From an uncultured Chloroflexota bacterium (GTDB lineage Bacteria; Chloroflexota; Anaerolineae; Anaerolineales; Anaerolineaceae), in contig CADACE010000021.1 in assembly GCA_902786265.1 (NCBI GenBank), forward strand, positions 1 through 64,000: DNA of 64,000 nucleotides. The letters are read 5' to 3'. This document shows, piece after piece, positions 33,941 to 43,201 of the stretch (position 1 is its first letter; every line of letters begins with the position of its first letter). Made by a program: the position numbers and the translations under genes. The notes below the pieces were generated by a model. That model had not been told where the DNA came from, ran no database searches, and saw only the letters and a list, made by a program, of their open reading frames with translations.

Positions 33941-34187
33941 GTTTTTCTCTTATTTCCTGAAGTACGGTTTTGCCGTCGTATACTTGACCTTCTTCATAGG
34001 ATTTAATTGCTGCATTGATTAAACGGGCTTCTTCGACTTTTCGCATTGTTTCATCGTAATAGTCAATATCCATGACAACAAGCCGCCCATATCCGTTTTT
34101 GGTTACAAATACCGGTTCGTGGGATTCCCGGCACCGTCTTTCGATCTCAACGGTATTTTTTAAATCTCGCATAGGTATGATCTGCAT
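33930..34187 (-). CDS. Phd/YefM-family antitoxin
   Basis: 85 residues. MQIIPMRDLKNTVEIERRCRE and EPVFVTKNGYGRLVVMDIDYYDE form the Phd/YefM DNA-binding dimer fold; the acidic C-terminal helix (MRKVEEARLINAAIKSYEEG) wraps and neutralises the toxin. It precedes the toxin gene and should repress the shared promoter; a TATTAT lies just upstream (34210-34220). GAGAGGT precedes the ATG. Confidence 0.87.
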   Translation of the reverse strand: MQIIPMRDLKNTVEIERRCRESHEPVFVTKNGYGRLVVMDIDYYDETMRKVEEARLINAAIKSYEEGQVYDGKTVLQEIREKHGL

Positions 34188-34280
34188 AGTACCTCTCTTT
34201 CATTTGTGGCTATATTATAGCATAAATTCAGCCACGGTCAGAATCTGAAATTTATTGATATAATTAACCCGGAGGCTGGT

Positions 34281-35579
34281 ATGGAAACTTTTGAAAAAAC
34301 ATTTCACGATTTTACAACGATCCTGAAGGGTGAACTCCTCACCGCTTTGGGATGTACGGAACCGATTTGTATCGCTTACTGCGCCGCGGTCATGCGGCAT
34401 GCGCTGGGTGCCGAGCCGGAAAAGATCCGGGCTTTTTGTTCCGGGAATCTCATCAAGAATGCCAAAGGCGCCACTGTCCCGAACAGCGGCGGGATGAAAG
34501 GCATCTCCGCCTCCGCTGTCCTCGGGGCTGTCGGAGGAGACCCTTCCAAACAGCTCGAGCTTCTTACCGCAATAACACCGGAACAGATTTTCCACGCGAA
34601 AGACCTGCTTGATAAAGGGATCTGTGAGGAATCATTGCTTGAAAATGAAGAGGACAAGCTGCAGGTCATCATTTTCGGGAAAGCAGACGGACACACAGCG
34701 GAAGCAGAACTGAAATATACCCATACCAATATCTGCCGTGTGGAGCGGGACGGTAAGCCCTTCCCCTTTGAAAATTTATGCGACGGAGCTGCTTTCCCCG
34801 GGAAAGACACGGAAGACGGGACCTCCTATTCGCAGCTCACGATCCGCAGGATCATAGATTACGCGGAAAACGCGGACCTTGACAAAGAAAACATCCGGGA
34901 AACGATTTTGCATCAGATCAAATGCAATACGGCGATTTCCGAAGAAGGACTGCGGGATGACTGGGGCGCTTCCGTCGGGAAGATCATTCTGCGGCGCGGG
35001 AACAGCACACCGCTGCGCGCGGTCGCGGCGGCTGCTGCCGGGTCGGATGCCCGCATGAGCGGCTGCGAATTGCCGGTGGTCATTAATTCCGGCTCCGGGA
35101 ACCAGGGGATCACAGTCACTATGCCGGTGGTTGTGTATGCAAAGGAACTGGGAAAAAGTGAGGATGAACTGATCCGCGCGCTGATGCTTGCCAACCTGGT
35201 GGCGATCCATATTAAAGCTTCCTACGGACGTCTTTCCGCGTTCTGCGGCGTGGTAAGTGCCGCTACCGGCAGCGGCGCTGCCATCACCTGGCTCGCGGGC
35301 GGGACTTATGAACAGATCTGCGCTACCATCACCAATACGCTCGGGACAATTTCGGGAATGGTCTGTGACGGGGCAAAGCCCTCCTGTGCCTCGAAGATCG
35401 CCTCCGCGGTTGATACGGCGATCCTCGCGCATGAGATGGCAATGGCGAAGAAGGGGTTCCATTCCGGTGAAGGACTGGTCAAGGGCAATGTCGAAGCTAC
35501 GATCCGTTCCGTCGGGCGTATGGCTGCGGAAGGTATGGTCACAACAGATCAGAAAATTCTGGAACTGATGATGGAATAA
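34281..35579 (+). CDS. cyuA: L-cysteine desulfidase (UPF0597/CyuA family)
   Basis: 432 residues of the serine dehydratase alpha-chain-like UPF0597 family. LGCTEPICIAYCAA (C25) and the distal SAFCGVVSAATGSGAAITWL and MVCDGAKPSCASK segments hold the cysteines that bind the oxygen-sensitive 4Fe-4S cluster. Known members (E. coli YhaM/CyuA, Methanocaldococcus CdsB) cleave cysteine to pyruvate, ammonia and sulfide. SGNLIKNAKGATVPNSGGMKG is the family substrate-loop motif. The ATG follows CGGAGG. It is the first gene of a rightward run; the MBOAT gene starts 5 nt after its stop, but the functions are unrelated. An iron-sulfur enzyme of this kind fits an anaerobe. Confidence 0.88.
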   Translation: METFEKTFHDFTTILKGELLTALGCTEPICIAYCAAVMRHALGAEPEKIRAFCSGNLIKNAKGATVPNSGGMKGISASAVLGAVGGDPSKQLELLTAITPEQIFHAKDLLDKGICEESLLENEEDKLQVIIFGKADGHTAEAELKYTHTNICRVERDGKPFPFENLCDGAAFPGKDTEDGTSYSQLTIRRIIDYAENADLDKENIRETILHQIKCNTAISEEGLRDDWGASVGKIILRRGNSTPLRAVAAAAAGSDARMSGCELPVVINSGSGNQGITVTMPVVVYAKELGKSEDELIRALMLANLVAIHIKASYGRLSAFCGVVSAATGSGAAITWLAGGTYEQICATITNTLGTISGMVCDGAKPSCASKIASAVDTAILAHEMAMAKKGFHSGEGLVKGNVEATIRSVGRMAAEGMVTTDQKILELMME

Positions 35580-35584
35580 TATAA

Positions 35585-37006
35585 ATGTTATCTTTCAACA
35601 CGCCTCAATTCGTTTCATTGCTGATCGTTTTCATAATATGCTGGTATATTATTCCTCATGCTTTCCGAAAACCGGCATTGACCTTGTTCAGCTTTTATTA
35701 CGCCTGCCTTTTAGGCGGGGTCTGGACGATCATAATTTTATCTGCGGTTACGATCCTGACATTCAGCTGGGCATTTATTTTAGAGAAGTCATCTAATAAA
35801 AAACTGCTTTTGACTCTCTTTCTTTCCATATTGATCCTGCTTTTGATTTATGGAAAACAAACCGCAGCCTTGACCGGTCTTCTTTCAGGCTTTATTAATA
35901 CAGAGAATATCTCCCTGACTGTCGTTAATATGGTCGGTTTGTCCTATTACGTTCTTTCGGCGATATCTTACATTGTTGATGTCTATCGCGGAAAAGACAG
36001 CCCGGATAAAAACTTTATCGATATCGCTCTGTGGCTTTCTTTGTTCACGAAAATAATCGCCGGACCGATCGAAAGGCATGACCGGTTTAAACAACAGCTC
36101 GACCGCATTTCCGATTCCAAATTTGATTTTGAACGCATCAAAAGAGGGCTTCTGATCTGCGCACGCGGTTATTTTTATAAACTGGTAATAGCAGACCGCA
36201 TTGTTTATTTTGTTGATAACATGTTCCCGAATGCCGCAGATTATCACGGGTTTATCTTAGTATTTACCATGATCGCCTATTCTCTGCAAATCTATTTTGA
36301 TTTCGCGGGATATTCTCTGATCGCGTATGGCATCTCTTATGCAATTGATCTCAGGATCACCAATAATTTTGAACTGCCTTATTTTTCCGCAAGCATACGG
36401 GAATTCTGGAAAAGATGGCATATTTCTCTTTCTTCCTGGCTGAGAGACTATATTTATATTCCCCTGGGCGGGAGCAGGAAAGGCAAAATAAGACAATATC
36501 TGAATCTTTTTATTACATTTATCGTAAGCGGCATTTGGCATGGCTCCGGGGTCACATTCCTGATCTGGGGAGGGCTGCATGCTGCATTTCAAACCTTTGA
36601 ACAATTGATCCTGGATAAAATCAAGTTACCCAAATTCGTCAGGATCATCATAACCTTTTTCGCAGTCAGTTTTGCATGGATATTTTTCAGAGCGGAATCT
36701 TTCCAAAATGCAAAAATGTTTATAAAGCGTATGCTGACATTTCCGTCTTCCAATATGGTGTCATGGGAAGAATTTTTTAATTTAGGATTGGGCATCAAAG
36801 ATTGGATCGTCCTTGTAATTTCAATCGGGATCGCTTTGATCGCGGAAATGATTCAGTATAACGGCGTCAGTCTGTATGATTCGCTGCAAAACAAAAATGT
36901 TGTGATCCGCTGGATATGCTATTACTTGATCATCGTTCTCCTGGTCATATTCGGAATTTATGGAATCACGTTCGATGTTAGTAATTTTATTTATTCCAGC
37001 TTTTAG
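35585..37006 (+). CDS. MBOAT-family O-acyltransferase (AlgI/DltB-like)
   Basis: 473 residues with about eleven membrane helices. MBOAT signatures: FGNIFLALSLW-like IDIALWLSLFTKIIAGPIERHDRF, RLTNNFELPYFS-like TNNFELPYFSASIREFWKRWH, LRDYIYIPLGGSR, and the invariant-histidine region FIVSGIWHGSGVTFLIWGGLH. These proteins pass acyl groups across the membrane to polysaccharide-modifying partners. The SGNH-fold protein encoded next (37143) is the expected partner, as in alginate (AlgI with AlgJ/AlgX) and peptidoglycan (PatA/PatB) systems. It starts 5 nt after cyuA without a strong ribosome binding site, so translation may be coupled. Confidence 0.92.
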   Translation: MLSFNTPQFVSLLIVFIICWYIIPHAFRKPALTLFSFYYACLLGGVWTIIILSAVTILTFSWAFILEKSSNKKLLLTLFLSILILLLIYGKQTAALTGLLSGFINTENISLTVVNMVGLSYYVLSAISYIVDVYRGKDSPDKNFIDIALWLSLFTKIIAGPIERHDRFKQQLDRISDSKFDFERIKRGLLICARGYFYKLVIADRIVYFVDNMFPNAADYHGFILVFTMIAYSLQIYFDFAGYSLIAYGISYAIDLRITNNFELPYFSASIREFWKRWHISLSSWLRDYIYIPLGGSRKGKIRQYLNLFITFIVSGIWHGSGVTFLIWGGLHAAFQTFEQLILDKIKLPKFVRIIITFFAVSFAWIFFRAESFQNAKMFIKRMLTFPSSNMVSWEEFFNLGLGIKDWIVLVISIGIALIAEMIQYNGVSLYDSLQNKNVVIRWICYYLIIVLLVIFGIYGITFDVSNFIYSSF

Positions 37007-37142
37007 GGTATATATTTAGGACGGAGTACACAGGACCGGTGGCATGCCGCCGCACAGCGGGAGAAGATCATCCTCTGTTTCTGATCAAGCGAAGCTTGTT
37101 CCTTACCGAAGTCTGCCATTTGCGTTTCAGGTAACAAAACCA

Positions 37143-38231
37143 ATGAATGTTAAACTATTACTCAAACTATTGCTTTTTACTGCGGGATTATTACTTATAA
37201 ACGAGTATCTGACGGTCGTTTTTTCATCGAAGAATTTTCCTCCCGGTTATCCGACTGTTAACATGTTGGTGAATCCGGACTTTTTGAGTACAATGCATCA
37301 GGGATTTTACAATGAAAAGAAAAACAGTTTAGACGTCGTTTTTCTCGGATCGAGTCATATTTTCAGCAACATCAACCCGAACATGATATGGGATCAATAC
37401 GGAATAACATCCTATGATTTTTCCGGTCATATGCAAGACCTTGGAACATCCTATTATTATTTACAGCAGGTTTTCGAAACACAATCACCCAAGGTCGTTG
37501 TAATAGATATTTTTCTGAATGGAGATCGATATTTAGGTACAATAAACGCCCATCAAAACTTCGATTTTATGAAAAATGATATCCACAGAATAAAAGCGAT
37601 TTTAAACAGAGCGGAGTCAAATTATTTGGAATTGTTTTTCCCGGTCGCAAATTATCATACCCGTTGGAAAGACCTCACACGTGATGAAATCTTTTATGAC
37701 TATAATAAGCGTGATTTTCTAAAAGGATCTTTTATTTTTATGGATTCAAATTCAACGGAGGTTGAAGATTTAAAAATCCCCTCGGAAATTCCGGAATCTT
37801 CGCTTGCGAAAAAAACAATTCACTGGATGTTATCCATTCAAAAGCTTTGCAAAGAAAATAACTGTCAATGTGTTTTTATAAAAACTCCTTTTTATCTTTT
37901 TGAAACCAATAAGCTTGTAAATTTTACTGATATTGAATATTATTCTTATCTTTCCGCTGTACAAAAATTTTGTGATGAGAACGGGATGACATTTTTGAAT
38001 TTTGTAGGCAGGGAAAAAGAAATCGGATTGGATTATGCTAATGACTATATTGACAGCATGCATATGAATTTGAGCGGCCAGGAAAAATTTTCCTCTTATA
38101 TCGGAAAAAATTTACAGGAAAATTTTCAGCTTGAAAATAAAAAAGGTGATCCGGATTATGAACAATGGGATCGGGATTACGAAGAAATGCGTTATATTAC
38201 AGACAATTTTTCGGATTTGTTTTATAAGTGA
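37143..38231 (+). CDS. Membrane-anchored SGNH acyltransferase (AlgX/DltD-like)
   Basis: 362 residues. One N-terminal membrane anchor (4-26) is followed by an extracytoplasmic SGNH domain. DVVFLGSSHIFSNINPNMI holds the nucleophile serine (GSSH, 69-72) and DYIDSMHMNLSG near the C-terminus supplies the Asp-x-x-His pair. The order and spacing fit DltD/AlgX-type acetyltransferases that work with an MBOAT protein. The frame is open further upstream (37044), but residues there look like non-coding sequence and the ATG at 37143 begins the signal anchor; AGGTAAC lies before it. Together with the gene at 35585 it probably O-acetylates an exported polysaccharide. Confidence 0.82.
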   Translation: MNVKLLLKLLLFTAGLLLINEYLTVVFSSKNFPPGYPTVNMLVNPDFLSTMHQGFYNEKKNSLDVVFLGSSHIFSNINPNMIWDQYGITSYDFSGHMQDLGTSYYYLQQVFETQSPKVVVIDIFLNGDRYLGTINAHQNFDFMKNDIHRIKAILNRAESNYLELFFPVANYHTRWKDLTRDEIFYDYNKRDFLKGSFIFMDSNSTEVEDLKIPSEIPESSLAKKTIHWMLSIQKLCKENNCQCVFIKTPFYLFETNKLVNFTDIEYYSYLSAVQKFCDENGMTFLNFVGREKEIGLDYANDYIDSMHMNLSGQEKFSSYIGKNLQENFQLENKKGDPDYEQWDRDYEEMRYITDNFSDLFYK

Positions 38232-38269
38232 TCTTTTCAAATTTTCATGAAAATGGTAATTAATAGAAT

Positions 38270-39319
38270 ATGAAATATATTTTCAGACTTTCAATTTATA
38301 TATGCCTTCTGCTTTCTGTTATTTTTCTTCCTGCAGCCGCAGATTATGCCGTGTATACTACTGACCGCGAACCTCTTTCCGGACAGATGGAAGGAATTCC
38401 CGAGAATGCCGGAGTTGTTACGATATATGTTGCTTCCGTTATTACCGAAAAGAATTTACAACTGCCTTCAGACCGCGGCATAACAGAATTGATAATTGTA
38501 CCGGCGGACGGTATGGGATCCATATCATTACCGGAGGTCGAACGGATCTGTGCCAACGGTGTGCCGCTTGTCATCGGGCAGGGGATCAGCATGGAAAACG
38601 CAAGCATCTATGGCGGAGCCTGCGTTTCAGAAACAGAATCGGACCTGGCATCCTCTGATCTTACGATAGAAGGCTCGGTCGGATTTGTTTTCGGCGGCGG
38701 GCTGGCAACGGATGGCGGGCACTCCGGTGTGACTGAAACTTCAGTAACCTTAACAAAAACCGGACTTGTTTATTTTGAGATTTTCGGCGGGGGTCACGCC
38801 TATGGCAGCGGCAGCAGCGCGTCAGCCGAAAACACAACCTTAAAGATTTCCGGAACATCGGATTATGTCCTTGGCGGCGGATTCGCGGAGGAAGGCGCCC
38901 TTGCCGAATGCGGCAGCACCTTCATTACAACCGAAGAGGGTTCATCCGTACCGGTCGCCCTTTTCACCGGCGGCAGCGCTTCCGGTGCCGGCAGTCTGTC
39001 AGAAGTGGAAAGCGCCAAAGCGCTGGTAGCGGGTAATGCCAACTGGGCTTTTTCCGGTGATTTTGCTTTTGGCGGCGGGAAAACCATACTGAATCTTGCT
39101 TCCCGTTTGGAAATTCTCCCCTCCGGGTCAACAGAGATCGCCTATATGGGCAGCTTTTCCTCCGACGAGGGATCTGACGCCCTTGTCAATACAGCTGAAT
39201 TGATGGTCTGCGGAGAGGCATCCCGGATCGTTCAGGACAGCCAGACAGCGGATAACGGGAAAGCTCTCACGCAGGTCAAGGCTTTGTTCTCCTGTGAACA
39301 GGGTGAAAAGGCACCGTAA
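38270..39319 (+). CDS. Secreted Gly/Ser-rich beta-repeat protein
   Basis: 349 residues with a signal peptide (about 1-24, ending AAA-DY). The mature chain shows repeating short strands ending in GGG: SVGFVFGGGLATDGG, YFEIFGGGHAYGSG, SDYVLGGGFAEEGA, WAFSGDFAFGGGK, about 35-40 residues apart. This looks like a beta-solenoid surface protein. No anchor or enzyme motif is visible. It lies 38 nt after the SGNH gene and may belong to the same transcript, which would make it a surface partner of the O-acylation pair; this is inference. I do not recognise a named family. Confidence 0.65.
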   Translation: MKYIFRLSIYICLLLSVIFLPAAADYAVYTTDREPLSGQMEGIPENAGVVTIYVASVITEKNLQLPSDRGITELIIVPADGMGSISLPEVERICANGVPLVIGQGISMENASIYGGACVSETESDLASSDLTIEGSVGFVFGGGLATDGGHSGVTETSVTLTKTGLVYFEIFGGGHAYGSGSSASAENTTLKISGTSDYVLGGGFAEEGALAECGSTFITTEEGSSVPVALFTGGSASGAGSLSEVESAKALVAGNANWAFSGDFAFGGGKTILNLASRLEILPSGSTEIAYMGSFSSDEGSDALVNTAELMVCGEASRIVQDSQTADNGKALTQVKALFSCEQGEKAP

Positions 39320-39427
39320 TTTGCAGAAAAAGCTATTCCGGTTTCCATCATTGAGAATCTGAAAACAATTCTCAAAAATGTAACAGAAATCACTTTCCCT
39401 GATGATATTTCACATGAAAAAGTATAT

Positions 39428-39450
39428 TATACTAACTAATTGCGCGCAAT
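39428..39450 (+). promoter_or_regulatory. Promoter and operator-like palindrome of the radical SAM-OhrR operon
   Basis: TATACT (39428-39433) as -10, followed after 5 nt by the perfect palindrome ATTGCGCGCAAT (39439-39450), which would overlap the transcription start. Its TTGCnnGCAA core is like sites recalled for OhrR/MarR regulators. The OhrR-like gene is the third gene of this operon, so autorepression is likely. Confidence 0.55.
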
Positions 39451-39498
39451 AAAACAGTGTAAAATAAAAACTGCAGCCTGATGCAGTGGAGTGGTTTT

Positions 39499-40599
39499 AT
39501 GGCAGAAAATTTTAACCTGGAAGAACATATTGCTCACGGCGTGGAAAAAATCGTCTCTGATACTCTGAAAGCGACGCTGAAGGACCCGCGGGAAAGCGCT
39601 TTTATGCTGAAGTTTGCGGCGGCCAGCCGCAAAGCAACAAAAATCCGTCAGAAGCTGGCGGAGGGCGGTGAACATATCCCTTCATTCCTGATCGCGAGCA
39701 TCACCAGCAGCTGCAATCTGCACTGCGCGGGGTGTTATTCCCGCTTTAATAAAGCTACAGTGGACAGCAAGCCGGTCAAACAGCTCAGTACGGACGAATG
39801 GCTCACCATCTTCCGGGAGGCGGAAGAATTGGGTGTAAGTTTCATTATGCTTGCGGGCGGTGAACCGATGCTGCGCTGGGAACTTATTAAAAAAGCCGGA
39901 ACGATGCAGAACATCCTTTTCCCCATCTTCACCAACGGGACCTACCTGAACGACAGCTATCTGGCTCTTTTCGATAAATGCCGCAACCTGATCCCTGTGA
40001 TGAGCATTGAAGGCGGCAAAGAGGCGACCGATCTGCGCCGGGGGCCCGGGGTCTATGAAAAGCTGATCACCAATATGGATGCCTTCCATGAAAAGAATCT
40101 TCTTTTCGGCGCGTCCGTGACCGTGACCACGGAAAATATAAAAGAGGTCACTTCGGCTGAGTTCCTTTCATCACTGGCGTCACGCGGATGCAGACTGGTG
40201 ATCTATGTGGAGTTTGTCCCGGTTACAGAAGACGCAAAGTATCTCGCCCCCGGTGATGTCGAGCGCGAATATCTGACCGCGGCCATGAGTGACCTGCGTG
40301 AGGTCTATCCGGATATGATCCTGCTGGCGTTCCCCGGAGATGAAAGAGCCGACGGCGGATGTATGGCAGCCGGACGCGGATTCTTCCATATCAACTCACA
40401 TGGCGGGGCTGAACCCTGCCCGTTTTCCCCTTATTCGGATATCAACGTCAGGGATGCCTCTTTGCGTGAGGCGATGCAGTCCCGTTTGTTCCGCGCGCTG
40501 CGTGACGGGGATTTTCTGGACGATGATCACGTCGGCGGCTGCGTTTTGTTCGAAAAGCGGGAACAGGTTGAAGCGATGCTTAACCAACAGGAGAATTAG
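39499..40599 (+). CDS. Radical SAM protein (CxxxCxxC, SPASM/twitch-like)
   Basis: 366 residues. An N-terminal helical segment (1-60) precedes the radical SAM core with SSCNLHCAGCYSRF (C72, C76, C79) for the 4Fe-4S cluster and MLAGGEPMLRWELI as the GGE motif. The C-terminal part has GGCMAAGRGFFHINSHGG followed by CPFSPYSD, like a twitch/SPASM domain that could hold another cluster. Reaction not identifiable. An ATG at 39481 is in frame, but GGAGTGG stands before the ATG at 39499, which is preferred. The flavodoxin gene follows after 3 nt and could supply electrons for reductive cleavage of SAM. Confidence 0.88.
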   Translation: MAENFNLEEHIAHGVEKIVSDTLKATLKDPRESAFMLKFAAASRKATKIRQKLAEGGEHIPSFLIASITSSCNLHCAGCYSRFNKATVDSKPVKQLSTDEWLTIFREAEELGVSFIMLAGGEPMLRWELIKKAGTMQNILFPIFTNGTYLNDSYLALFDKCRNLIPVMSIEGGKEATDLRRGPGVYEKLITNMDAFHEKNLLFGASVTVTTENIKEVTSAEFLSSLASRGCRLVIYVEFVPVTEDAKYLAPGDVEREYLTAAMSDLREVYPDMILLAFPGDERADGGCMAAGRGFFHINSHGGAEPCPFSPYSDINVRDASLREAMQSRLFRALRDGDFLDDDHVGGCVLFEKREQVEAMLNQQEN

Positions 40600-40602
40600 A
40601 CC

Positions 40603-40995
40603 ATGAATACAGCAGTAAGATATTACTCAAGATCCGGAAATACAAAAGCAGTGGCAGAAGCCATCGCGAAAGCTGCCGGTACAGCGGCAGTGGTAGTAAA
40701 CAGTGCCGACGCGCCGATCAATGGACCTGTCGATGTGTTATTCATAGGCGGGGCGCTTTACGCTTACGGGATCGACAGCCATCTGAAAGATTATCTGAAG
40801 ACATTGTCCAAAAATGATGTGAAAAAGGCTGTGGTTTTTTCCACTTCCTGGCTCTCGAAACACGCGATCGATCTGATCCGGAAAGGGCTTGAGGCTCAGG
40901 GAATTCCGGTCGCAGACGAGACTTTCTATGTCAAAAATATGCCGAACGAGTCACAGCTGAAAGACGCGGCTGCGTTCGCGAAGAAATTTCTGTGA
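40603..40995 (+). CDS. Flavodoxin-domain protein
   Basis: 130 residues. YYSRSGNTKAVAEAIAKA at the N-terminus is the FMN phosphate-binding loop (T/SxSGNT) of flavodoxins, and PVDVLFIGGALYAYGIDSHLKDYL holds the second flavin loop. It is somewhat shorter than typical flavodoxin (about 140-170). Likely an electron carrier to the radical SAM enzyme encoded just upstream (inference). Stop overlaps the start of the OhrR-like gene (TGATG). Confidence 0.88.
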   Translation: MNTAVRYYSRSGNTKAVAEAIAKAAGTAAVVVNSADAPINGPVDVLFIGGALYAYGIDSHLKDYLKTLSKNDVKKAVVFSTSWLSKHAIDLIRKGLEAQGIPVADETFYVKNMPNESQLKDAAAFAKKFL

Positions 40996-41441
40996 TGGAA
41001 TCCCTGCCGCAAGACAAATATGATGTTCTGAAGCTGGAAAACCAGCTGTGTTTTCCGCTCTATGCCTGCGCGAAGGAAGTCATCCGCCGCTACCGCGAAC
41101 CGCTTGATGCCCTGGGGCTGACGTATACGCAGTATATCGTGATGATGGTCTTTTGGGAATTCGGCGGGATGACCGAGGGAGAACTTGGCGAAAAGGTCCG
41201 TCTTGATTCCGGTACGCTCGCCCCGCTGCTCAAGCGTCTGGAAAAGCAGGGGCTGGTAAAGCGTTCCCGCCCGGAAGACAACGAACGGAAGCTGTTTGTC
41301 TGCCTGACGGATGAGGGGAAAGCTTTGAAGGAAAAAGCGCTGACCGTGCCGGAAGCCATGCGTGGCTGTATTGATCTTCCCGTTGAAGATCTGATTCTGC
41401 TGAAAATGCTGCTGGAAAAAGTCCTCGCGCAAATGGATTGA
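40995..41441 (+). CDS. OhrR-like MarR-family regulator
   Basis: 148 residues. ENQLCFPLYACAKEV holds Cys19 at the place of the peroxide-sensing cysteine of OhrR, and LTYTQYIVMMVFWEF plus LGEKVRLDSGTLAPLLKRLEKQGLVKRSRPEDNERKLFVCLTDEG form the winged helix. In known OhrR proteins, oxidation of this Cys by organic peroxide releases DNA. A GTG at 40992 could also serve, but the ATG overlapping the flavodoxin stop (TGATG) is preferred. No ohr gene is near; the regulated genes seem to be the radical SAM and flavodoxin genes ahead of it. Confidence 0.88.
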   Translation: MESLPQDKYDVLKLENQLCFPLYACAKEVIRRYREPLDALGLTYTQYIVMMVFWEFGGMTEGELGEKVRLDSGTLAPLLKRLEKQGLVKRSRPEDNERKLFVCLTDEGKALKEKALTVPEAMRGCIDLPVEDLILLKMLLEKVLAQMD

Positions 41442-41476
41442 AAATTGCTCCGGAGCGCTTGTTTTGCCGGAAAGAT

Positions 41477-41531
41477 AAGGGATCGGTATTCTCAGGTTCA
41501 AATTGAACCGAAGGATACCGATCCCTTTTTG
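41477..41531 (+). terminator. Terminator of the radical SAM-OhrR operon
   Basis: AAGGGATCGGTAT (41477-41489) / ATACCGATCCCTT (41515-41527), a perfect 13-bp stem with a second small stem (GGTTCAA/TTGAACC) in its loop, then T5. Also serves the convergent gene at 41555. Confidence 0.9.
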
Positions 41532-41554
41532 ATTCAGAGAAGGATCATTCCTCC

Positions 41555-43201
41555 CTATTCGGCTGAAAACAGGACCGCGTTCAGGTCCATGTAGCTGATC
41601 ACGTCCTCAGGCTCGAAACTGAATGAACAATGATAGATCCTGAGGACGCTTCCGTCGGGAAGATCGATTTCCGGTGATATATCGGGAGTTCCGCCCGGGT
41701 TTGCGGACCACGCGGAAACGCAGGCGTTGATGAATTTACTGATATCGGCAGTCAACACAGTATTCCCTTCGGTGTCATAAAACGCGATCTGTTCTTTGTT
41801 GTACGAGCTCGGTTTTTCCGCGTCATCGGCTATGGTATCTGTCGAAACCAGGGACATGCGGTCAAAACCGCTGATATCCGCGTCGAGCAGGGGAAACTCA
41901 TAATAGATATACATGTTCTGATCGATTTCCGCGATCCCGATTTTGCCGCTGGCTTTGATGGTATCGATTTTTTCCGGGGCCGCATCTGCCAGAAGGGCAT
42001 TCCCTGCCGCGTTCCCCGCGAGGTAATAATACGCACCGGCGAGGCTGCTCTGGTCTTCCGGCGGAAGTGTTTCAAAATCCGAAACAATGTAACGGTCAAA
42101 GATCGATTTCTGGCTGCGGTTTGAGACGCTGAACATATTGATAAAGGGCGCTGCCAGACAGATAAAAGCCAGCACGGCAGTAATGGGCAGCATGACGCCT
42201 GTTTCCCGTTTTCGTATTGCGTATACGATAATATAGATCACCTCAAAAACCATCAGTGCGAGACACTGATAGCGGGCAGGCGTCATGCCGTATGCCATGA
42301 TCCGTTCACGGATGGCGTACCCCTGCAGGAAAAGGAAGGGAATGAAAATATACGGGAGCTTCGTGCCGATCCGTACCGGCAGATGGTCCGGCTCAAAGGT
42401 CCCGATCATCGTCCAGATCGGCAGTCCGATGATGAAAAGCCCGGCCAGGATGCGGAAGATCTCATTGGATGGGACCACACGGGTGATGATGATCTTGAGG
42501 ATGTACGCGTAAATGATGACAAACGCCGCTGTCAGCAGGACCATCAGCAGGTATTTGACGATCACGACAAAGAATCGCGGCAGTTCCCTTGCCGGACTGA
42601 TCTGTGCATTCAGCAGACCGCTGCTGACCAGCAGCCCCAATACCAGAAATTCCGCCCGCAGGATCAGCATAAAATGTTCGCCGTTCAGGAGCAGGGTAAC
42701 AAAGGTGGCCATCACCAGGACGATACCCAGCGCGGCAACAGCGCAGATGATCGCCAGTTGGGAGAGTTCATGGATAACATGAATGCAGTATTCATTAAAA
42801 GCGAGTCCGGAATTTTTGTAATTGCGGTACACGCTGACAGTGATAAGTACGATCACCCAGGTCCAGATCCAGGGGAAAACTCTTTCCCGGATCAGGTCAT
42901 CTTCGTGATTGTTGAAATAAATGAAACCCGCCGCGACCAGTCCGGCAGCGATGATTCCGAAATACTTCAGCGGTTTTTTCTCATACCAATAGGTTTCGGC
43001 AAAAAAGGTTCCGACTCCCCAGAGCATGGTGAAGGGAATCCCTTTTTCTTCCATAAATTTTCCCAAAGTGCCGCTCTGGTCAATGAACACGCAGGAGAAG
43101 ACTGAAGTCAGGGCAGCAAGCGTCATGGTCACGGGATAGCGGGATATGACCCTTCTGAAATAGTTTAATGTGTTTTGCATCAGGTTTTGTATTCTATTCA
43201 T
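41555..43201 (-). CDS. DUF4153-family multi-pass membrane protein
   Basis: 548 residues. About eleven hydrophobic helices span residues 20-380 (LTAAFVIIYAYILKIIITRVVPSNEIFRILAGLFIIGLP is the best-conserved part and resembles DUF4153 proteins). A soluble domain of about 170 residues follows, with DFETLPPEDQSSLAGAYYYLAGNAAG and repeated beta strands, ending MDLNAVLFSAE. No transport or enzyme motif is known for the family. Monocistronic, with its own promoter region in the 355-nt gap 43202-43556. A ribosome binding site (AAAGGATACAG) precedes the ATG. Confidence 0.75.
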   Translation of the reverse strand: MNRIQNLMQNTLNYFRRVISRYPVTMTLAALTSVFSCVFIDQSGTLGKFMEEKGIPFTMLWGVGTFFAETYWYEKKPLKYFGIIAAGLVAAGFIYFNNHEDDLIRERVFPWIWTWVIVLITVSVYRNYKNSGLAFNEYCIHVIHELSQLAIICAVAALGIVLVMATFVTLLLNGEHFMLILRAEFLVLGLLVSSGLLNAQISPARELPRFFVVIVKYLLMVLLTAAFVIIYAYILKIIITRVVPSNEIFRILAGLFIIGLPIWTMIGTFEPDHLPVRIGTKLPYIFIPFLFLQGYAIRERIMAYGMTPARYQCLALMVFEVIYIIVYAIRKRETGVMLPITAVLAFICLAAPFINMFSVSNRSQKSIFDRYIVSDFETLPPEDQSSLAGAYYYLAGNAAGNALLADAAPEKIDTIKASGKIGIAEIDQNMYIYYEFPLLDADISGFDRMSLVSTDTIADDAEKPSSYNKEQIAFYDTEGNTVLTADISKFINACVSAWSANPGGTPDISPEIDLPDGSVLRIYHCSFSFEPEDVISYMDLNAVLFSAE

